DNA from: Larkinella sp. C7
GTDB taxonomy: Bacteria > Bacteroidota > Bacteroidia > Cytophagales > Spirosomataceae
DNA length: 64,000 nt
Assembly: GCF_006149005.1 (NCBI RefSeq)
Contig: NZ_VBSL01000002.1
Span: 248,001-312,000 of the forward strand
Direction: 5' to 3'
In this document: one piece after another, positions 34,481 to 42,747 of the stretch
Layout: every line of letters begins with the position of its first letter
How positions within the stretch are numbered: position 1 is the stretch's first letter
The notes under the pieces: generated by a model
The model's input: the letters and a program-made list of their open reading frames with translations, nothing else
The model's database searches: none
Told to the model about the DNA's origin: nothing
Made by a program: the position numbers and the translations under genes

Positions 34481-35593
34481 ATGACGTACTACCTCATTGC
34501 CGGAGAGCGCTCCGGCGACCTCCACGGCGGCAATCTGATCAAAGCCATTCATCACCACGATCCGGATGCCCGCTTTCGGGCCTGGGGTGGTGAGCAAATG
34601 GAAGAAGCCGGGGCCACGCTCGTGCGGCACTATCGCTCGATGGCTTTCATGGGCTTTCTCGAAGTGGTTCAAAACCTGGGAACCATCCGAAAAAACCTGC
34701 GCGATTGCCAGCGGGACCTGCTTGAAACCCGCCCTGATGTTCTGATTCTGATCGACTACGCTGGCTTTAATCTGCGAATGGCCGGTTTTGCCAAAAAACA
34801 CGGGATTCCGGTTTTCTATTACATCTCGCCCAAAGTGTGGGCCTGGAACCAGAAACGAGCCCTAAAAATCAAGGCGGTGGTCGACCGGCTTTTTGTCATT
34901 TTCCCGTTCGAAGTGCCATTTTACCAGCAATATGCCTACCCGGTCGATTACGTCGGCAATCCCCTGATGGACGCCATTGCCGCCTTCCGGCCCGACCCGG
35001 TTTTTCGGGAAAAGAACCAGTTGGGCGGTAAACCAATCATTGCCCTTCTGCCCGGTAGCCGCCACCAGGAAGTGTCGCTGCTGTTGCCCGCCATGCTGGA
35101 AACCGTCCGGCACTTCCCCAACCACCAGTTTGTGGTTTCCGGCGTTAGCAATCTGCCGAAATCCCTCTACGAAACCTTGCTGAAAAATACGCCGGATTTA
35201 CCAGTGGTCACCGACGCAGCCTACGATCTGCTGGCCGTTGCAGAGGCCGCTTTGGTTACTTCAGGAACGGCCACGCTGGAAACCGCCCTGCTGAATGTGC
35301 CCGAAGTGGTTTGTTACAAAATGTCGTGGGTGACTTTTCAGGTTGCCAGTCGGCTCATTGCGGTGCCATTTATTTCGCTGGTCAACCTCATTCTGGGTCG
35401 GGAAGCCGTCAAGGAATTGAAGCAACATGAGGTGACCACGGAACGTCTGGTTGACGAACTGACGAAAATTCTCCCCGGCGGATCGGATCACGAGCGGCAA
35501 CGGGCTGATTACGCGGAATTGCGGGAGAAAGTGGGCGGGCCGGGTGCGTCGGATCGCGCGGGGGAACTGATGGTGAGGTATTTACGAAATTAA
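34481..35593 (+). CDS. lpxB: Lipid-A-disaccharide synthase
   Basis: A GT19 glycosyltransferase that joins UDP-2,3-diacylglucosamine and lipid X to form the lipid A disaccharide at the inner membrane. The 370 residues show TYYLIAGERSGDLHGGNLIK, VLILIDYAGFNLRMAGFAKK, FYYISPKVWAWNQKRALKIK, YVGNPLMDAI, ALLPGSRHQEVSLLLPAML and SGTATLETALLNVPEVVCYK. The last 12 nt overlap the 3' end of the convergent acyltransferase gene, so the two transcripts are antisense to each other at their ends. Confidence 0.96.
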   Translation: MTYYLIAGERSGDLHGGNLIKAIHHHDPDARFRAWGGEQMEEAGATLVRHYRSMAFMGFLEVVQNLGTIRKNLRDCQRDLLETRPDVLILIDYAGFNLRMAGFAKKHGIPVFYYISPKVWAWNQKRALKIKAVVDRLFVIFPFEVPFYQQYAYPVDYVGNPLMDAIAAFRPDPVFREKNQLGGKPIIALLPGSRHQEVSLLLPAMLETVRHFPNHQFVVSGVSNLPKSLYETLLKNTPDLPVVTDAAYDLLAVAEAALVTSGTATLETALLNVPEVVCYKMSWVTFQVASRLIAVPFISLVNLILGREAVKELKQHEVTTERLVDELTKILPGGSDHERQRADYAELREKVGGPGASDRAGELMVRYLRN

Positions 35594-36148
35594 GCCGGTC
35601 TGTTCGTACCGTTTCAGCCATTCTTTTTTCTTGCCCTGAATCTGACTGAAAAATTCATAAACCGGCCGCATGTCTTTCTGGTAGTCGCCAGTCATGTAAA
35701 GGGGTTCGCTCAGTACAACGGCTTTCCGGGGGTAGTCGATTCCGGTGAGAATGATGGGAACGTCAGCCTTCAGGGCAATGTAGTAAAAGCCGGTTTTGAG
35801 CCGCTCCACATCGCTGCGGGTGCCTTCGGGAGGAATGCAGATGTGCAGGTACTCGTTTTGAATGAAGACATCCACAATCGCATCCACCAGGTTGTTGGCC
35901 CGGCTCCGGTTGACGGGTTTGCCTCCCAGAAGCCGGAAAAACCAGCCGGCATACCACGTAAACAATTCTTTTTTAGCCAGATACTGAATCCAGACGCGCG
36001 TTGTCGCCCGCGCTCCCACGCCCACCGGAAAATCCCAGTTGGTGTTGTGTGGAGCCAGGACCCAAATTGCTTTGGGAAGATCCGGAACCACGCCGAGAAG
36101 TTTCCAACCGGCTACTTTATAGAGCCACCGGGCCAGTGCGCTAAACAT
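35582..36148 (-). CDS. 1-acyl-sn-glycerol-3-phosphate acyltransferase-like protein
   Basis: A 188-residue PlsC-family acyltransferase. Motif I is HNTNWD (H-x4-D) at about residues 33-38, motif II/III includes GGKPVNRSRA and PPEGTRSDVERLKTGFYYIA, and motif IV VPIILTGIDY. It acts at the inner face of the membrane, adding an acyl chain to a lysophospholipid or similar acceptor. The protein is short with a weak N-terminal anchor, common in Bacteroidota relatives. Its last 12 nt overlap lpxB in convergent orientation. The lipid acceptor is not known. Confidence 0.88.
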   Translation of the reverse strand: MFSALARWLYKVAGWKLLGVVPDLPKAIWVLAPHNTNWDFPVGVGARATTRVWIQYLAKKELFTWYAGWFFRLLGGKPVNRSRANNLVDAIVDVFIQNEYLHICIPPEGTRSDVERLKTGFYYIALKADVPIILTGIDYPRKAVVLSEPLYMTGDYQKDMRPVYEFFSQIQGKKKEWLKRYEQTGLIS

Positions 36149-36183
36149 ATCCTCTGAAACCGTCCCTGTTGACGGCGGTAATT

Positions 36184-37329
36184 TTAAGAAAAAACAAACG
36201 GTTTGGGGCTAAAGCACAGGACGAAAATGAGCAAAGCGAGCCAGCCCAGCACCACCCGACCGGCCCCCAACGGCTGATCGTCCTCCGTATCGGGGTGGTA
36301 AACGCCCAGGAACCGCCCCAGAATCAGAATAAATAACAGAAAACCGGGATAGCCTTCGACCGCCGGAAAGAAGAACGAGATTAAAAACTGACCAGCCACC
36401 ACACTCAGCGCCAGCGTCAGGGCTGTCATCCGGTTTTCGCTGATACTCTGAAAACTGACAAACAATCCGATAACATACAACACCAGATAACCCAGTTCGT
36501 TGGTAAAAACGCCGTCGTTGGCGACGATGAAATCGGAGGGTTTGATGAAGCCCAATCCGGCATAAAACGCAAAGCCCACCAGCAAAACCGGGGCAATCAT
36601 CCGAAACGCCCGGCGGCCAATCAGGCTGTAAAGCACGTGACCACCGTCCAGTTGACCAATTGGAATCAGGTTGAGTGAGGTAAAAAACAGGGCAAAATAA
36701 CCCGCCATCAGATACGGATAATGGATCATTTCGTAGGGATGGGGCAAACGGGCCGGGTCGGCAACGTAGGTTTTAAAAAACCAGAACAAGAGGTTATCCC
36801 CCAACTGAATCGCACTCTCGGGCGGCAGGTTTTTATAGACGTATTGACCGAAAGCCAATCCGTATTTCTGGTACTCGGGGTGAATCGAAAAGATGTGTTC
36901 CGGTGGCGGCAAATGCGTAAAACCGTACCAGAGAACGATGAGTGCCAGCACAAACCCCGCCAACGGCCCGGCAATGCCAATATCGAAGAATTTTTTGCGG
37001 CTGTTGATGAAATCCTGAATCCGGATAAAAGCCCCCAGCGTACCGAGCGTTTGCCCGAAACCGAACCACATCGGAATGTAGTAAGGCAAGGTGACCCGAA
37101 CGTGGTGGTAGCGGGCCATAAAAAAATGCCCGAATTCGTGAACCGTCAGAATGGCCAGAAACGGAATTGAATAATGAAGACCGTCCCAGAATTCCGGCCA
37201 GCCAATACCGTGTTTCGGATCCAGAAAAGAACGGCCATACATCCATTCTGCACCAGCCGCAGTTGTTGAAATCAGGGTAAGAACAAAAAGGCTAGCTTGA
37301 ATGAGGTATGTCCTCGTTGGTGGATTCAT
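36184..37329 (-). CDS. Site-2 protease family membrane metalloprotease (M50)
   Basis: An intramembrane zinc protease of 381 residues. The zinc site is LAILTVHEFGHFFMARYH (HExxH), and the third ligand lies in the SREBP-like LIPIGQLDGGH motif. About seven or eight hydrophobic segments are seen, e.g. LIQASLFVLTLISTTAAGA, AGPLAGFVLALIVLWYGF and LTLALSVVAGQFLISFFF. It lacks a PDZ domain, unlike RseP. Substrate unknown. ATG at 37329 is used, with an overlap of 38 nt into the upstream HAD gene, so translation is likely coupled in the accA-HAD-M50 operon. Confidence 0.9.
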   Translation of the reverse strand: MNPPTRTYLIQASLFVLTLISTTAAGAEWMYGRSFLDPKHGIGWPEFWDGLHYSIPFLAILTVHEFGHFFMARYHHVRVTLPYYIPMWFGFGQTLGTLGAFIRIQDFINSRKKFFDIGIAGPLAGFVLALIVLWYGFTHLPPPEHIFSIHPEYQKYGLAFGQYVYKNLPPESAIQLGDNLLFWFFKTYVADPARLPHPYEMIHYPYLMAGYFALFFTSLNLIPIGQLDGGHVLYSLIGRRAFRMIAPVLLVGFAFYAGLGFIKPSDFIVANDGVFTNELGYLVLYVIGLFVSFQSISENRMTALTLALSVVAGQFLISFFFPAVEGYPGFLLFILILGRFLGVYHPDTEDDQPLGAGRVVLGWLALLIFVLCFSPKPFVFS

Positions 37330-37969
37330 CGCGAAGATAATCAAGAATCGACAGGGGCGGTTGCACCTGCACAGCATGGATACCTAACTCAGCCGCCGAG
37401 CGAATGTTGTGCGGATTGTCATCTAAAAACAGGGTTTCTTCGGCCACCAGCCCGGAGGTAGTCAGCACATGCCGGTAAATTTCGGGCGACGGTTTGGCCA
37501 TTTTCACCTCGTAGGAGTAGTAGACCCGCTCAAAAAGTTCTTCCAGCGACGGCTGCCCCAACTCCATGAAGATTTTGTTGACGCCCTGAATGTGAATGGC
37601 ACTGGTGTTGCTCAACAGAAACAGCCGGTATTTTCCGTGCAGTTCCCGGATGCGATCGACCCGTTCAACGGGCAAATCGAGCAAAACCGTGTTCCAGGCG
37701 GTATCGATCACCTCGTCGGCCCAACTGTCATTTTTGAGCAGGTCGCGGACGTGCTGCCGAAAACCGGCATCGTCGATCAACCCGGTTTCGTAGTGCATCG
37801 TCAGCCCATGCTCCTTCCAGAGTGATTCCACAGCCTCTTCACTCATACCCGAAAGCGAAGCGAAATTCCGGATGGGTGCACGCAGATCGATGGGAATAAT
37901 GACGTCGCCGAGGTCGAAAATGATATTTTTAATACCTGGTTTTAAAACACCTGCCATAGAATTTACCAT
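37292..37969 (-). CDS. HAD-superfamily phosphatase, YihX-like
   Basis: A 225-residue haloacid-dehalogenase hydrolase. Motif I is IIFDLGDVIIPID (nucleophile Asp; the DLGxV variant typical of the YihX/glucose-1-phosphatase and HAD-IA group), motif II LLSNTSAIH, motif III lysine in MAKPSPEIY and motif IV LFLDDNPHNIRSA. The substrate is probably a sugar phosphate, by family. The ATG at 37969 shares one base with the accA stop (TAATG); an in-frame Met at 37957 is an alternative. It is the middle gene of the accA-HAD-M50 operon. Confidence 0.88.
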   Translation of the reverse strand: MVNSMAGVLKPGIKNIIFDLGDVIIPIDLRAPIRNFASLSGMSEEAVESLWKEHGLTMHYETGLIDDAGFRQHVRDLLKNDSWADEVIDTAWNTVLLDLPVERVDRIRELHGKYRLFLLSNTSAIHIQGVNKIFMELGQPSLEELFERVYYSYEVKMAKPSPEIYRHVLTTSGLVAEETLFLDDNPHNIRSAAELGIHAVQVQPPLSILDYLRDESTNEDIPHSS

Positions 37970-38922
37970 TATTCGACCACAACCCCCATCGAGCAGAACT
38001 TCTCGATGCGCTGATCGATGCGTTCTTCGGGCGTAAACTGGTTGAGTTCCTCAATTTTCTCCAGAATGGTTTTTTTGATTCGTCGGGCCATTTCGGCGTG
38101 GTCGGTATGGGCTCCTCCTTCTGGCTCCTCGATGATGCCGTCCACGAGTTTGTTTTTTTCCATATCCCGCGCCGACAGTTTCATGGCTTCGGCCGCCTGC
38201 TCCTTATAATCCCAGCTACGCCAGAGAATGGTCGAGCAGTTTTCGGGCGAAATTACCGAATACCAGGTGTTTTCGAGCATCAGAACCCGGTCGCCAATGC
38301 CGATTCCCAGCGCACCGCCCGAGGCTCCTTCGCCAATCACGATGCAGATCACCGGTACCTGAAGCATGAACATTTCCTTGAGGTTGCGCGCAATGGCTTC
38401 GCCCTGCCCCCGTTCTTCAGCCTCCAGCCCCGGATAAGCACCCGGCGTGTCGATCATCGTCACGATGGGTTTATTGAATTTCTCGGCCAGTTTCATCAGC
38501 CGAAGGGCTTTTCGGTACCCTTCCGGGTTGGCCATGCCAAAGTTGCGCTGCTGGCGCTGCTTGGTGTTTCGCCCTTTCTGCTGACCGATCAGCATAACCG
38601 TCTGGCCATCCATTTCGACAAAACCGCCGACCATCGCGGGGTCATCCCGAACGGTTCGATCACCATGCAGTTCAACAAACTGATCGCCCATCAGGGAAAT
38701 GTAATCGAGCGTGTAGGGCCGGTCGGGATGGCGGGAAAGTTGGACGCGCTGCCAGCGGGTAAGGTTCTCAAAAATTTCCTTGCGGAGTTTTTCAATACTG
38801 ATTTCCAGCGACGCTACAGCACCAGTAACATCTACGTTACTGGTTTCGGCCAGTTTCTTCATTTCGACCAGTCGTACTTCTAAATCGGCTATAGGTTTTT
38901 CGAAGTCCAAATACGTCCTCAT
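37969..38922 (-). CDS. accA: Acetyl-CoA carboxylase carboxyltransferase alpha subunit
   Basis: Forms malonyl-CoA together with AccD, in the first step of fatty acid synthesis. The 317 residues match the family: [117 protein letters not shown] and [19 protein letters not shown]. It heads an operon with the HAD phosphatase and M50 protease. accD is not in the window. A strong promoter lies about 100 nt upstream. Confidence 0.97.
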   Translation of the reverse strand: MRTYLDFEKPIADLEVRLVEMKKLAETSNVDVTGAVASLEISIEKLRKEIFENLTRWQRVQLSRHPDRPYTLDYISLMGDQFVELHGDRTVRDDPAMVGGFVEMDGQTVMLIGQQKGRNTKQRQQRNFGMANPEGYRKALRLMKLAEKFNKPIVTMIDTPGAYPGLEAEERGQGEAIARNLKEMFMLQVPVICIVIGEGASGGALGIGIGDRVLMLENTWYSVISPENCSTILWRSWDYKEQAAEAMKLSARDMEKNKLVDGIIEEPEGGAHTDHAEMARRIKKTILEKIEELNQFTPEERIDQRIEKFCSMGVVVE

Positions 38923-39022
38923 TCAAGAATAGGTTGTCTGCTGCCCATTTAAGGTGTCGTCATCCGGTTATACTTGATTCGAAACAAAAACCGGAAACGG
39001 ACGGGGCAGCTTTTTCGATTGG

Positions 39023-39051
39023 CAAAGTTAGCGGAAAATCCGGTTCAGCAA
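39023..39051 (-). promoter_or_regulatory. Promoter of the accA operon
   Basis: The reverse strand has TTG (39051-39049), an 18-nt spacer and TAACTTTG (39030-39023), the same -7 octamer as at the tRNA-like RNA promoter. The predicted leader is about 95 nt. Confidence 0.6.
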
Positions 39052-39061
39052 CCTTTCGCGC

Positions 39062-40504
39062 TTATAACTCATACGTCTGGCCTTTGGTCGGAATCTCCAC
39101 ATTGGTAAATCCTTCGTCCGCCAGCGTCTGCTGAAAAGCCGACATGCTGGTAAATTCGCCGTGGACCAGAAACACTTTTTTCAGCTTTTCGGGCGATTGG
39201 TGTTTGACAAACCGCACCAGATCATCGCGGTCGCCGTGACCACTGAACACGTCGGTCCGTTCGACCTTCGCCAAAACCGGCTCCTCCTTGTCCTTGATCG
39301 AAATGGTCGGTTGCCCGTTCAGCAACCGCCAGCCGAGGGTTCCTTCGGCACAATATCCAATGATCAGGATGGTGCAATACGGATTGCTGATGTTGGCCGC
39401 CACGTGTTGTTCCACGCGCCCGCCCTGAACCATGCCCGACGACGAAATGATGATGCAGGGCTGGTTGTAGTTCGAGACTTCGCGACTGGCTTTCGAGCTT
39501 TCGAGGTATTCGAAATTGACAAAGTCGAACAACGATTCATTTTCTTCCTGGTAAGCCTTCGCTTCCTTGTTCAGCAACCGCAGGTTCTTCTGGTAAACTT
39601 TCGTACTTTCCAGAGCCAACGGACTGTCGGAGAAGACTTTAATTGGCGGGAAACCCTGTTCGGTATACAAGCGGTTGAGCGTGTAGAGCAGCGCCTGCGT
39701 CCGGCCCACCGAGAACGACGGGATGATCAGCCGCCCCGGAATATCGATGCACGTCCGCTTGATCACATCGGCCAGCATGGCTTCCGGGGTTTCGCTGTTG
39801 AGGTGCAGCCGGTTTCCGTAGGTCGACTCGCAAATCAGGTAATCGACCTGCGGAATCGGTTCCGGATCGCCCAGCAGCGGGTAGTTTTTACGACCGATGT
39901 CACCCGAAAAGCAAAGGCTTTTTTTCTCGCCGTTTTCGTAAACGTTGATGATGATATGAGCCGCTCCGAGCAAATGGCCGGCCGGTACAAAGGTCACATC
40001 GATGCTGTCGCCGAGCCGGAACTTCCGGTTATACTGAATCGGAACCACGTTGTCCATGGATTCCCGCACCTGCTTTTCCAGAAATAAATCCTTTTGCAGG
40101 CTCGCCATTTTTTTCCGGACCTTCTGTTTTTTGCTTTTCCCCATTTCGTTCAGCCGCCGGTGGTTGAGCGAAGCTGCGTCCTGAAGCAGCAGGTTGGTTA
40201 ATGAATACGTAGGATCTGTACACAAAATCTGACCTTCATAGCCTTCCCGGTACAGGTTGGGAAGATTACCGCTGTGATCCATGTGGGCGTGGGTCAGCAA
40301 AACAACGTTGATCGAGGACGCTTCAAACGGAAAAAAACCGGCAACCGATTTCGGAGATTCTTCATCCTGACCGTTGCCGTTCAAGGCGGTTTTTTTATCC
40401 ATGTCAGCCCCGCAATCAATCAATATTCGGTATTGGTCCTCTGTCTCCAGGAGAAACATGCTACCGGTTACCTGACGGGTCGCCCCCCAAAATGTTAACT
40501 TCAT
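39062..40504 (-). CDS. Beta-CASP metallo-beta-lactamase-fold nuclease-like protein
   Basis: A 480-residue MBL-fold protein with the beta-CASP insertion, the architecture of RNase J and CPSF-73-type RNA-processing enzymes. Metal motifs are VVLLTHAHMDHSGNLPNLYR (HxHxDH), CFSGDIGRKNYPLL, DYLICESTYGNRLH and VFSGHGDRDDLVRFVKHQ (KH-like His motif). The middle region has VGRTQALLYTLNRLYTEQGF. The C-terminal half ends in RNA-metabolising MBL domain motifs (FLVHGEFTSMSAFQQTL). It is probably a ribonuclease, by family; the substrate is unknown. It is divergent from the PBP4 gene. Confidence 0.9.
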   Translation of the reverse strand: MKLTFWGATRQVTGSMFLLETEDQYRILIDCGADMDKKTALNGNGQDEESPKSVAGFFPFEASSINVVLLTHAHMDHSGNLPNLYREGYEGQILCTDPTYSLTNLLLQDAASLNHRRLNEMGKSKKQKVRKKMASLQKDLFLEKQVRESMDNVVPIQYNRKFRLGDSIDVTFVPAGHLLGAAHIIINVYENGEKKSLCFSGDIGRKNYPLLGDPEPIPQVDYLICESTYGNRLHLNSETPEAMLADVIKRTCIDIPGRLIIPSFSVGRTQALLYTLNRLYTEQGFPPIKVFSDSPLALESTKVYQKNLRLLNKEAKAYQEENESLFDFVNFEYLESSKASREVSNYNQPCIIISSSGMVQGGRVEQHVAANISNPYCTILIIGYCAEGTLGWRLLNGQPTISIKDKEEPVLAKVERTDVFSGHGDRDDLVRFVKHQSPEKLKKVFLVHGEFTSMSAFQQTLADEGFTNVEIPTKGQTYEL

Positions 40505-40614
40505 TCGATTCGGTTAATGCCTTTGCGACTGATTCTCACGATCCTGCAGTTTCAAAGGAAGCTACAACTAGTTTTATTTCGGTAGAACAACAGAAAAGGG
40601 CTATAAATTCTGGC

Positions 40615-40622
40615 TATTTTTG
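40615..40622 (+). promoter_or_regulatory. -7 element TATTTTTG upstream of the PBP4 gene
   Basis: An exact TAnnTTTG match within the 242-nt gap, giving a leader of about 120 nt before the ATG at 40747. Confidence 0.4.
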
Positions 40623-40746
40623 CAATATTACTGAAATCCGCTTTCATAAACTATCAGGAATCGGCACACCGACCGAACGAACAAAAAGGTCTTTCTTTTT
40701 CCAGTTCATGGCAACAACTGGCCGTGTGTTCCCTATTTTTATTTCC

Positions 40747-42279
40747 ATGCATCGGTATACACCATTACTAATAGGTTATTTTTTTGTTATCCTTTCGTTT
40801 TGTCAGGCCCACCCGGCAACGGATTCGCTGGCCCTGCAACGGCTTCAAACAACGGTCAATCAACTGAAAACCAGCCCGTTTGTCCGCAACGGAACAGCCG
40901 CCGTTTCGGTGCGCCGGGTCCGCGATGGCGTGGCGTTGCTGGATGTGAACGCCCAGCTCAGTCTCCCTTCAGCCTCTACGCTCAAACTGGTTACAACGGC
41001 GACGGCGCTGGCCGTCCTGGGTGACAATTACACCTTTCGCACGGTTCTGGAAACAGACGGTTCTATCCGGGATAGCATTCTGACCGGAAATCTCTACATC
41101 CGGGGTTCCGGTGATCCGACGCTGGGCAGCAACCGCTTCGCCGAATTTGCGGATGCCCCCACCCTTCTCCGCACCTGGCGGGAAATGGTGCAGGGTGCCG
41201 GCATCAAACAAATCCGGGGTTCGGTCATTGGCGATGCCACGGTCATTCAGTCGCTGCCAGTGCCGGACACCTGGGTGTGGGGCGACATTGGCAATTACTA
41301 CGGGGCTGGCATCTCCGGGCTAAACTTTAATGAGAACTTGTACCGGGCGGTTTTTAAACCCGCCAAAACCGTGGGTCAACCCGCCGGGCTCCTGCGCACG
41401 GAGCCCGCTACACCGTTTCTGCAGCTTCAGAACAACGTCCGAACCGGCCCCGCAGGCTCGGGCGACGAAGTGATTATCTACAACGCTCCGCCTTCATCCC
41501 AGGTTTTTCTGGAGGGAACGGTGCCAACGGGTGTCAATGAGTTTGGTGTGAAAGGCTCCCTGCCCGATCCGGCCTTTTTTACGGCTTTCGCCCTGCATGA
41601 CCAGCTAACGCGAGCCGGTATATTCGTCAACAGCCTGCCCCAATCCATCGGCCCCGGCCGGATCGGAGCGCCGGTCGTAGCCGGAACACCGCCGATCACC
41701 CCCGCTACCAAACGCCAACCCTTGCACCTCCATACATCGGTACCGCTCTCCGAAATTGCCCGACTCACTAACCACCAGAGCATCAATCTGTACGCTGAAT
41801 CGCTGCTGATTCTGGCGGGCAATGCACTGGCGAAAGCGCCGGTTAACACCGAACAGGCCGTTCAGCAACTAACCCGGTTCTGGCAGGGCAAGGGCGTCGA
41901 CCTGAGCGGTTTTCGACCCAAAGACGGCAGCGGTTTGTCGCCGGTTGGGGCGCTGACGGCGGCAAACCTTTCCGGCATTCTGGCCGCCATGTCGAAGGAG
42001 AAAAGTTTTCTTCCGTTCTACGACAGCATTCCCGTGGTGGGCGAGTCGGGAACGGTCAAAAGCCTGGCACGCGGCACACCCGCCGTCGGGAACGTGCGGG
42101 CCAAAAGCGGAACCATCGAGGGGGTACGGGCCTATGCCGGGTATGCCACCTCTGCCGACGGTGAACTGCTGAGTTTTACGATTCTGGTGAATAAATACAA
42201 CCCCGGTTCCCTGAAGGGCGTCATGGGGTATCTGGAACAGATCATGGCCCAGTTGACAAACCTGAAAGTCAATGAATAA
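40747..42279 (+). CDS. dacB: D-alanyl-D-alanine carboxypeptidase/endopeptidase (PBP4 family)
   Basis: Trims peptidoglycan stem peptides and cross-links in the periplasm (S13 family). From the ATG at 40747 it has 510 residues with a signal peptide (LLIGYFFVILSFCQAHP). Catalytic motifs are SxxK at Ser77 (SLPSASTLKLVTTATAL), SxN in LTNHQSINLYAESLLI and KSG in VRAKSGTIEGVRAYAGYA. The large inserted domain between SxxK and SxN (about residues 90-340) is typical of PBP4. In-frame starts at 40708 and 40492 would place the signal peptide internally and are rejected. Confidence 0.93.
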   Translation: MHRYTPLLIGYFFVILSFCQAHPATDSLALQRLQTTVNQLKTSPFVRNGTAAVSVRRVRDGVALLDVNAQLSLPSASTLKLVTTATALAVLGDNYTFRTVLETDGSIRDSILTGNLYIRGSGDPTLGSNRFAEFADAPTLLRTWREMVQGAGIKQIRGSVIGDATVIQSLPVPDTWVWGDIGNYYGAGISGLNFNENLYRAVFKPAKTVGQPAGLLRTEPATPFLQLQNNVRTGPAGSGDEVIIYNAPPSSQVFLEGTVPTGVNEFGVKGSLPDPAFFTAFALHDQLTRAGIFVNSLPQSIGPGRIGAPVVAGTPPITPATKRQPLHLHTSVPLSEIARLTNHQSINLYAESLLILAGNALAKAPVNTEQAVQQLTRFWQGKGVDLSGFRPKDGSGLSPVGALTAANLSGILAAMSKEKSFLPFYDSIPVVGESGTVKSLARGTPAVGNVRAKSGTIEGVRAYAGYATSADGELLSFTILVNKYNPGSLKGVMGYLEQIMAQLTNLKVNE

Positions 42280-42291
42280 CGCCGGTTTTTT

Positions 42292-42747
42292 CTAATTCCG
42301 GCCGCTTACTTTCACGACATTGAACCAGTAGTCACCGATGGTTTGCGTAATGTCCATCAAGGTCTTGAAAGAAGACGGCTTGGTAATGAAGCTGTTGGCA
42401 CCCCACAGGTAGGAATTGTCAATATCGATACCGGCGTCGGAAGTCGTCAGAATCACGACGGGAATGTGCCGGAGTTCACGGTCTGATTTAATCTCCTGCA
42501 AAGCCTCGCGGCCATCTTTCCGGGGCATGTTCAAGTCCAGCAAAATCAACTCCGGCAGCGAATGACTCGACGACTCGTAGCGGCCCGTCCGACGTAAAAA
42601 TTCCATCAGTTCTTCCCCATCCTCAACAACATTCATTTCGGTCACCGGAAACTGCTGACGAAAGGCTTCGCGCGTCAAAAACCGATCGTCTTCGTCGTCA
42701 TCAGCCAATAGTATATGTACTGGTTTCGTGGGTTGTTGCATTGTCAT
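42292..42747 (-). CDS. Single-domain response regulator (receiver)
   Basis: A 151-residue stand-alone receiver domain: HILLADDDEDDRFLTREAFR (acidic pocket), phosphoacceptor Asp71 in LILLDLNMPRKDGREAL, the Thr switch in VVILTTSDAG and the Lys in SFITKPSSF. There is no output domain, so it acts by protein contact, as do Rcp1-like receivers paired with phytochrome or CHASE3 kinases. Its first 47 nt overlap the end of the sensor kinase gene, implying coupled translation and a cognate pair. The ATG at 42747 or 42741 is likely. Confidence 0.92.
   Translation of the reverse strand: MTMQQPTKPVHILLADDDEDDRFLTREAFRQQFPVTEMNVVEDGEELMEFLRRTGRYESSSHSLPELILLDLNMPRKDGREALQEIKSDRELRHIPVVILTTSDAGIDIDNSYLWGANSFITKPSSFKTLMDITQTIGDYWFNVVKVSGRN

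Noticed and set aside
37292-37377. Longer N-terminus of the M50 protease (start at 37377)
   Set aside because: The added residues are Cys/Arg-rich and lack a signal; MNPPTRTY at 37329 precedes the first membrane segment.
40492-40746. N-terminal extension of the PBP4 gene
   Set aside because: It would bury the signal peptide, and the stretch contains a promoter-like TATTTTTG; ATG 40747 fits better.
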